This document shows positions 56,989 through 64,000 of a stretch of 64,000 nt of DNA, in pieces (positions within the stretch are counted from its first letter, which is position 1; the number at the start of each line of letters is the position of its first letter). The stretch is taken from NCBI RefSeq assembly GCF_051622035.1, contig NC_135356.1, forward strand, positions 1,240,001 to 1,304,000. The letters are read 5' to 3'. The translations under genes and the position numbers were made by a program. The notes beneath the pieces are model-generated. The model was given only the letters and a program-made list of their open reading frames with translations, made no database searches and had not been told where the DNA came from. The stretch is from Arctopsyche grandis. Its lineage: Eukaryota; Arthropoda; Insecta; Trichoptera; Hydropsychidae.

Positions 56989-59900
56989 TCATTCAAGAGA
57001 GAATGACGAAGATGAAATAATGGATTTTAACGGTTCAGTGCCATTCCCGTCAATCAGTTGACTACGACAAAATGAGCAGAGTGCTTTAGAAATCAGCTGC
57101 GATTCCAAATCATCCACGTAAAATAGCTGAAACAAAAACAAACCGACGTTGTTATTTTATGGTATACTCGTACATATTTAAGTCCCCATTCAATATTGAT
57201 ATAAACCTTGTAACAATGAGGGCAATACTGTATGTGTAAGTCGGGCATAACGTTGCGAAAAAATAACGTTTCCAATGGTTTTGGACGATTGATGACTATC
57301 ACAGATAATGGCTGTAATATTTTCAAATCTTCTCGGTTGCACACAACTTTACCATTCTTATCATCCTATAAAAAAACATTGAAAATATGAATTAATTGAC
57401 CTCACTTATACATATATGTTATAATTATGTACTATATTTACTTTTCATTTGAAATGCTAATCGTTGAGATACTATTAAATATTTACTTACTTCAAACGAT
57501 TTGTTTGAGAACACGTCTTTGAGATTAGACAAATTTTCTATTCGCAATATCTGAGAATTTTCTTGGTCGTTTGGCCGAGCTTCGAGAGAAGACACATCAG
57601 ATTCTATCAACTGTAAAGCCTCCTCCACGGTTATGTCGTCCTCTATAGTGAATGCGACCAACGGTAATATTTCTAAAACATTAATAACCACTTCTATACC
57701 AAATGAAAAAATGAAAAATTTCACATAACATCAACTAACCGAATGTAAGAAACGAATGGTACAAATTATGTCTGCAGTAGTTGCAAACTGTTGAAAGTGG
57801 TGTGAAATGATGTGAACATCTGTAGCACAACGGCGTAACCTCGTTACTATCGTTCAATCCAGCTCGTGAGAGCAATGTCAAAACTTCTACATTTTCCTGC
57901 AATCAAATAAATATCACAGATGGTTACTGATTTCTGAAAAGGATGGTATCAAGAAATCAATCTACATATGTAGAGAAATTAGCAACAAAAATAATGAATA
58001 TTTAAAGGAAGAGTATTTTCAAAAGCTAATTTTGTGATCTTTCGGATCTTCACCAGAGCGGAGACCAATCAATCTTTACTAAGTTTAGCCCATTGAATTC
58101 GAATATGATGATGATTTTTGTTCCTTTCTTCCCGTTTAAAAGATATGAGCGTTTAAAATATGCGCAATTTTTACAGATTTTTGAGTTTTACCTTCTTTAA
58201 CTCAAAATCATTGTGGGTCACACTAGTAAAGATTGAATAATCTCCGCTTCGTTAATTTTTTTGTTGCTCAATATTATCTAAGATTTTCTTTTAAAACATT
58301 TTAGTTCAAAAGAAATACTAGAGCAACATATGTATGTAGAAGAAAAGCAGCTCATGAAGCAGACAACAAATGATTTTTTGAAAATAACACTTGTCTGATA
58401 TATAATATTTTTTATGTTGGGTTTGCGAAACACTATTAACCCTTTCAATGCTGACCAACGCTGATCAGCGTTTTGCCGACAAGTCCTTGGGCCTGAAGAA
58501 TGCCAATGTGCTTTGTACATTTTGCATGCATAAAATAAACAAGAATAATACCTGTTAAGCCTTTCCCGGTAGCATTAAAAATCAGTCGTGTAATCCGTGC
58601 AATTGCTTTGTCTACGTTTATAAACACTCATTTACACCGGAATTTCTGAATTTATGACCATAGCAGAATTACCCGATGGAAATCCCTAATTGATGAGTAT
58701 TTCAGATTTTGCCTTGGTCTCTAGTTGCACATGGGAACAATCAGATTGGACCGAATAGGTGATTATTGGAAGAAGCATCACGTATTTAATATACCGGTAT
58801 TATCCCAATACACGTCACGCAAAAGATTTTTATTCATTTTAAAAGCATTCAATTTTAACAACAATTAAGAAGATCGAACTAGTTTTGGAAAAATACATTC
58901 ACTAATAAACTTCTTTTGTTTATTATATTTTGTTGCAAGATATATTAGAGAGTCTAAACACACCTTTACAAAACTTGAAATCCCCGGCGGTAGTTATCTA
59001 GAGTTTGTTTGGATTAACTTCAATTTTATACCTGATTTCTAAATAATTCTAATTGGAAATGTGGGCGAAGTTTGTAGCGTGGCGGGCTTTCAACAGAAAT
59101 GACTTCAGCATTCAAAGGGTTAAACCGTTTTAATTTATTCACCTGTATCTTAAATGGTACTTTCAAGTTCTGAATTTTGTCCAGCATCTGACGAGCCAGT
59201 TTGTTTGCGCCTAGTAATCTGCCTTGTTTTGCTAAACACAAATATACCGAACTGAAAACCGTCAAGGCGCAATATCTTACATGATTTTCAAAAATGAAAT
59301 AATGCTAAAAATAAACTCTACATAAGATTGAAAAGGATACAATAAAGAAATGCCTTTCGGCGGATGAACATTGTTTTCGACGAGCGAAAGAAAAATTTTA
59401 GCCGCGTTGAACAACGTTTCCGGTTGGCAAACTGAAAACACTTCGTGTATAGACTGATGCACAATATGAAAAGTAAAGTAAATTGTTGCATATTTTTCAT
59501 TTTCATTATACGATTCTATCCAATTCTGTTGTTGACTGTAATTGAATAGAAGAAAAATGTTAATTTCAACTGTCGATAACAATAATTTCAAAGCTTTTCG
59601 AATTAACCCACTCAATATCGTCCACAGTTTGGGAGATTTCTAAGGATTGTGATGCAAGCAACCAATGCAAGTAAGCAGCGTCGTTGAAACGTTCTTCGGC
59701 GATGGCATTTTGTATAAGAACTCCCAAAACTCTAGCGGCTGATTCCGTCTGACCGCCCATGTGGTATGCTGAAAATATCACATCGATAACACAAAATAAG
59801 AAACTATTATAGAATAAATACAACTCAAATGAAGAACATTTAGAAATTCTCGATTATGTTCAATATAACCAGCAGAATAGACTAGTGGTTAGCATATAAT

Positions 59901-62900
59901 GCTTTGAACAGAGTGGTCATGGGTTCAAATCCGAGTTTGCCAATTTATCTGATTTTTATTGAAACGGTTCCAATAAATTGGCAACCTTACCAATTTTCTC
60001 GTAAAATCTCGAGTTTTAAGCAATCTCGAATTTCACTGAATTGTATAAAATGCTGCAAATTTACAAATTTGACCATAAATGGATGTTAATTGATATGTAT
60101 TTACATACTTTGTATAGTACTTGTATCAAGTGTACCTACAATGTGTCTGGCCAGGAAGGCGCATTTGGGGTTACCTGCTAGGCCTTCCTGGTATGAATTA
60201 ATAAAAAATAAATATCAAGGTACAAATTTAAATGTCTAGTAGTACATAAATTCATGTAACCATGTACGAACCTTTATGAGCTTCGATAAAATGATTGTCC
60301 CTAGCCATTTGTTGTGCATATGGTATATAAACCTCTTCCTTGTATTCCGGATTCTGTTTGACCAATTGAAACGCTTGCTCCCAATTTTCCATCTTAACTG
60401 CCATCTTGACCATTGCATGCTGATCTCCCAATTTTTGATACAGCTCGGTCGCCGACTCCAAGTGACCGATCGAGATCAAAGCCTGAGCCACCACATATAA
60501 ATTATCGCTCGCACCCTTATCGAGATTACGACCCGTTTCGACCAACCTAAAACATAAATATGTATTCTCTAAAGGTTCACCGCACACTATTCGTTTAAAT
60601 AATAACTCACATGTCGACCCAACCGTTCTGTGCCATAATATTCGCCCCACTCTTTATGTCTCCGGCTGCCAAAAACATCTCAGCAGCCACACGAGGCTCG
60701 TTTATATGCTGAGCCCATTCAGCTCTCTTTTTTATAAGATCCGACACATCTTCCGAATCCATGTATTCCTACAAATATAAAATAATTCTCTAAAAAAGGG
60801 TCTAAAAGGATGTAGAAAAAAGTGAAAAAAATTAATATATGTATGTATATATAAAATAATTGACAAACTCGTCATCTGTGGATTATTTCTTAATTTTTTT
60901 GTTTAATAATTTTAATATACAACTGTACAGATATGAAAAAGACAAACTTGAGCCTTGTGGAACAGTCTAAGATCCGTGTACATTGTGAGGGCTCGGTGTG
61001 ATTGGCCGTTGGATCGGTATAGCCGTGCAGCGTCGATAAACTTTCCTCGGTATGCATAAACTTCAGCTACCGAGAGAGCTTTGGATGCATTATCGCCTTG
61101 ATTTAACATTTCCTAGAATAATAATAGTACAAATTAAAACCGAGCTTTTTATTATGCTTTCAATTGTATTCAATTAGGGTTGCCAAGTGTCATGGACAAA
61201 AAAAAAGAACATTTAACAAAAAAATGTTTAGTTATAATTGTGCAGGTTATTATTAAAGTGAAATAGTACCAAAAATGCCATTATTTTACAAGGTAATCGT
61301 AATATTCCACCAGTACAGGAAAGATTATATCTATAAGGCTAAGAATCATAATGTATATGAAAGAATCATAATTTCACAATAATTTTTAAAACAAATTTAC
61401 ACAAAAGTCCAAATATCTCAAAGGAAATATTATATTACTTCCACTTTCATAATAAGCGGAACATACATACATATGTAGTTAGGAACTTGAAAAGTACGCT
61501 TAAAAATGAATTGTTGAATTTAATCATCTTCATTCTCACTCTCAATTTCATCACCTCTGTTGCTATATTTATCCATACACTGCTAATTTGGTGCAAAAGT
61601 TTCTTAGTTTCTTATAACATAGTACGGACTGTGTGAAATTATTGTCAAAATTGAAAAAGAGGACATTACGGGTGTAATATAAAAAAATATAGAGAACAAA
61701 AGAATTGTGTTACAAAAGACAATTCTTAAAAAAAGACCTGTTGGCAACTCTACATATATTCAATGTCTCTTACTTATTTTTGTAATTGACCTGTTAGGCC
61801 TAAATAAAATAAAATAACAATAAGTATATGTAAGTATTACAACAATCAAACCTCTAACACATCGACCAATTCGAGAAATAAAACATTCTCGATCCGTTGA
61901 AACGCCTTTTTGGCCACGCTCAACGACAATTCTTCCAAAGCCGCAAAACCCAAACTCTCCCAATCGGAATTCGGAACGCCCAGACAGGCAATGTTGTACG
62001 CCTCACTGAAAAAATGAACAAATTTAAAACGCGAACGATTTCGACTGACAACGAAAGACACCGGAAAGGGTACCAGCTTGATCGAAAGCATGCCGCCGCC
62101 GGAGTAACACAGCAAATCCTCATACGTCGCATGCCAAGACACCGAGGAAGCATTTTCCGCCTGTTTAACAAACTTTCATTATACAAAACATCACTCACAA
62201 TTATTGGAAAAAAATTCATACAAATGTGCACAACGCCTCGAACATTAACCTTTCCAAACTTCAAATAATACAAAATAAATCCCTAAAAACAATTTATAAT
62301 ACGCCCATATATACTAACTAAATAATATTCCGTTTGTTACAGACATTAACAACAAACTAACCAGTACAACAAAATGTCTATACCCTTCAGGTATAACACA
62401 CAGATTACCTAAACACAATCTGCTTTAAGTCATCGACTTTAGAGAGTCTTTAATTAAAATTATGTATTAGATGTATTATGAGCATTTTATTTTTAAATGC
62501 TTTTTATTATTACTAAATTGTGTTCACAATACATCTTATATATATTTTAATATCTACTGATCATTTTCTATTTTACAATTTAAAATTAATTTTGTTAGTA
62601 ATCATAGTATTATATTATTAATATGTACAGCGTAATAGGAAAAAAAGAGCTCAAAAACCTATTTACAATCCTCCAATTACATATACATATAGCCAGCAGT
62701 ATGGTCGGTGGTTGCGTTTATGTTTAGCACCGAGAGGTTACCGGGTTCGATCCCGTGCTAATCTTTAATACTGCTGACTGTCAGACTTCGATATTTGTGA
62801 CTCCAAGTCGATCGTTTCTTATCAGAGTTTGCCAATTTATCTGATTTCATTGTTGAAATGGTTCCTCCATCAAATTGGCAAAAATCATCCTACCAACTAT

Positions 62901-64000
62901 GTAACAAATATCTGAATTTGATTTATGTACAATATTATGATTAATTAATTGTTAATTTCGTGTTCTTCAGCCTCTCGAAATACAGCGATTTATGTAATAA
63001 AAATGGTGCAATGTTTGTAATTAATTGTCTAGGAAGGCGCATTGGGGTCTACCTGTTATGCCTTCCTCGTATATATGTATGTATCTATGTAAAATAAATA
63101 AATAAATATACAATGAGACTTACGGTGAAAAGAAGTTGCTGCGTAGCTATCATATAAACATGACAACAACAACTTTCGTCCACGATTGCTATCATCGATT
63201 TAGAAGAGCTCAAGTCGAAGCACCTGATCGCTGATTCAATAGTCACCAACACTTCCATGGAAGCTTCATCCAGGTCGACTTTCCATATCTATAAATACAA
63301 GATAAATAGTTTAAAACTTTAAAATCAATAAAATATTATAATGGACTTCCATTCAATCAACAATTTGATACAATTAAGTCAACCTGTTAAGTATTAAATA
63401 ACATTCTCAATAAACGTACAAATGTACAGATATTATGTACCAAAGACAAAAAATCATCAAATTCAATTTTTGTATGTTAAAAAACGATCAAGTTGCGATT
63501 CGAGTACTGCAAGCATTTTTTGCTATGTGTTACGAATGAAGAATTCGATACAATGTGCTAAATATGGATATAGAAAATGATCTCAATTGCCGTTACGAGT
63601 CATTCCGGTTAATTGAAAACTGCCAAGCGATGCATTTCTTCGGTAAAAATAACGCTGACCCACGTTAGTACAAGTTTATACACATTGCTCTGAAAATACA
63701 TACGTATATAACAAATAGATATGTAAATTGCGGACCTCTCCATTGGCGAGTCCCAACAATAGTGCTTCTTTATTTTGAACCGTAGTAACTTTCACGTATC
63801 TTATCGAAGCGGGCACATTCCACGATGCCAGATTCTTGCCTCCGATCATCACCAGCTTGGCGTCTTGGCACAGCAGAAGAGCACTGCTTGTCGCCACCAG
63901 CAACGAACATTCGGCTTTCTGGGGTATCTTCTCCTTGACGCGATACAGCATACCGTCAGTATCGCTCTGCTCATATATGACTATACGCTCGGGCAGTTGT
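56989..64000 (-). CDS. IFT122: IFT122 copy B, exons 20 to 7 (5' part beyond the window)
   Basis: The IFT-A core subunit; this copy has no LTR insertions. Exons: 63736-64000 (exon 7, cut by the window), 63124-63288, 61852-62160 (exons 9 and 10 fused), 60948-61112, 60611-60768, 60272-60546, 59581-59768, 59341-59525, 59143-59251, 57740-57896, 57491-57672, 57207-57365, 56989-57126. Exon 12 keeps AQNGWVDM, where copy A has lost GWV. The zinc ribbon CYRCSHHFTPLSTVCNYCG in exon 17 is whole, and the C-terminus ends CSFCRSELIDGNGTEPLKS plus a serine-rich tail. A 149-bp deletion has removed the end of exon 9 and its donor. Reading through the old 66-nt intron restores the frame, replacing 47 residues with 19. 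All visible phases agree, so this is probably the working copy. Promoter and first six exons are not visible. Confidence 0.9.
58055..58280. mobile_element. Decayed CACTG-type MITE (copy B)
   Basis: Counterpart of 21,165-21,390, in IFT122 intron 16. Confidence 0.7.
58440..59119. mobile_element. piggyBac-type MITE (copy B)
   Basis: Same 680-bp element, ends and TTAA flanks (58436-58439, 59120-59123) as at 21,550-22,229. Confidence 0.88.
59869..60217 (+). mobile_element. tRNA-derived SINE (copy B)
   Basis: Counterpart of 31,126-31,474 in intron 13, with no obvious differences. Confidence 0.85.
61164..61752. mobile_element. hAT-like MITE with TAGGGTTGCCAA ends (copy B)
   Basis: Counterpart of 33,322-33,910, with a small deletion in the middle (CCATACACTG region) relative to copy A. 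Confidence 0.7.
62691..63110 (+). mobile_element. tRNA-derived SINE (copy B)
   Basis: Counterpart of 34,999-35,418 in intron 8, same B-box GGGTTCGATCCCGTGC. Confidence 0.87.

Larger units (their letters stand above)
49879..64000. repeat. Segmental duplication, copy B (continues beyond the window)
   Basis: Aligns to 11,891-36,308 in the same orientation. It lacks the TRIM, BEL and LTR insertions of copy A, carries each empty target site, and has its own 149-bp deletion at 62,063. Piggyback elements present in both copies (hAT relics, LINE tail, piggyBac MITE, SINEs) predate the duplication. Confidence 0.92.

Overview
This window is AT-rich nuclear DNA from an animal, most likely an insect. 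Genes are split by short GT-AG introns. Coding density is low and transposons are dense: BEL/Pao and other LTR elements, hAT and TTAA-flanked MITEs, tRNA-derived SINEs and 5'-truncated LINEs. I cannot name the species or order. The only host gene I recognise is IFT122, the WD40/solenoid subunit of the intraflagellar transport A complex. It occurs twice, both times on the minus strand.

Layout. Positions 1-11,890 hold no convincing host gene. They contain MITEs, a (TA)n tract and several hAT relics. From about 11,891 to 49,878 lies copy A of a tandem segmental duplication, and from 49,879 to the window end lies copy B. The offset is about 37.98 kb and the copies are nearly identical where they align. 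Each copy starts with the same transposon graveyard (a hAT MITE, a 1.5-kb hAT relic, a second hAT transposase relic and a LINE tail), followed by the 3' end of IFT122. Copy A carries the whole gene: 20 coding exons from the ATG at 41,783 to the stop at 19,009, with a consensus RFX X-box about 70 bp upstream. Copy B is seen from its stop at 56,989 to part of exon 7 at the window edge.

The copies have separate fates. In copy A, three LTR-type elements sit inside coding exons: a 1,086-bp TRIM-like element in exon 17, a complete 8,143-bp BEL element with a 1,753-codon gag-pol in exon 15, and an LTR plus a stub in exon 13. A 9-bp deletion also removes three codons in exon 12. Copy B keeps the empty site for each insertion, so target duplications and element ends can be read to the base, with one substitution at the BEL site. 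Copy A is therefore a broken gene. Copy B has lost 149 bp covering the end of exon 9 and its splice donor. A further 1-nt difference in the old intron makes exon 9, the 66-nt intron and exon 10 read as one 309-nt in-frame exon, so copy B stays open wherever it can be seen.

Between the copies (41,900-49,878) are a third copy of a composite repeat, SINE and hAT fragments, and a 5.3-kb segment bounded by inverted arrays of a short CACCTAAT-type motif. That segment looks like a large, unclassified DNA transposon. The exon models were built by hand from splice signals, reading phase and remembered similarity to IFT122. All 20 exons of copy A sum to an exact multiple of three (1,181 codons plus stop, or 1,184 before the 9-bp loss).
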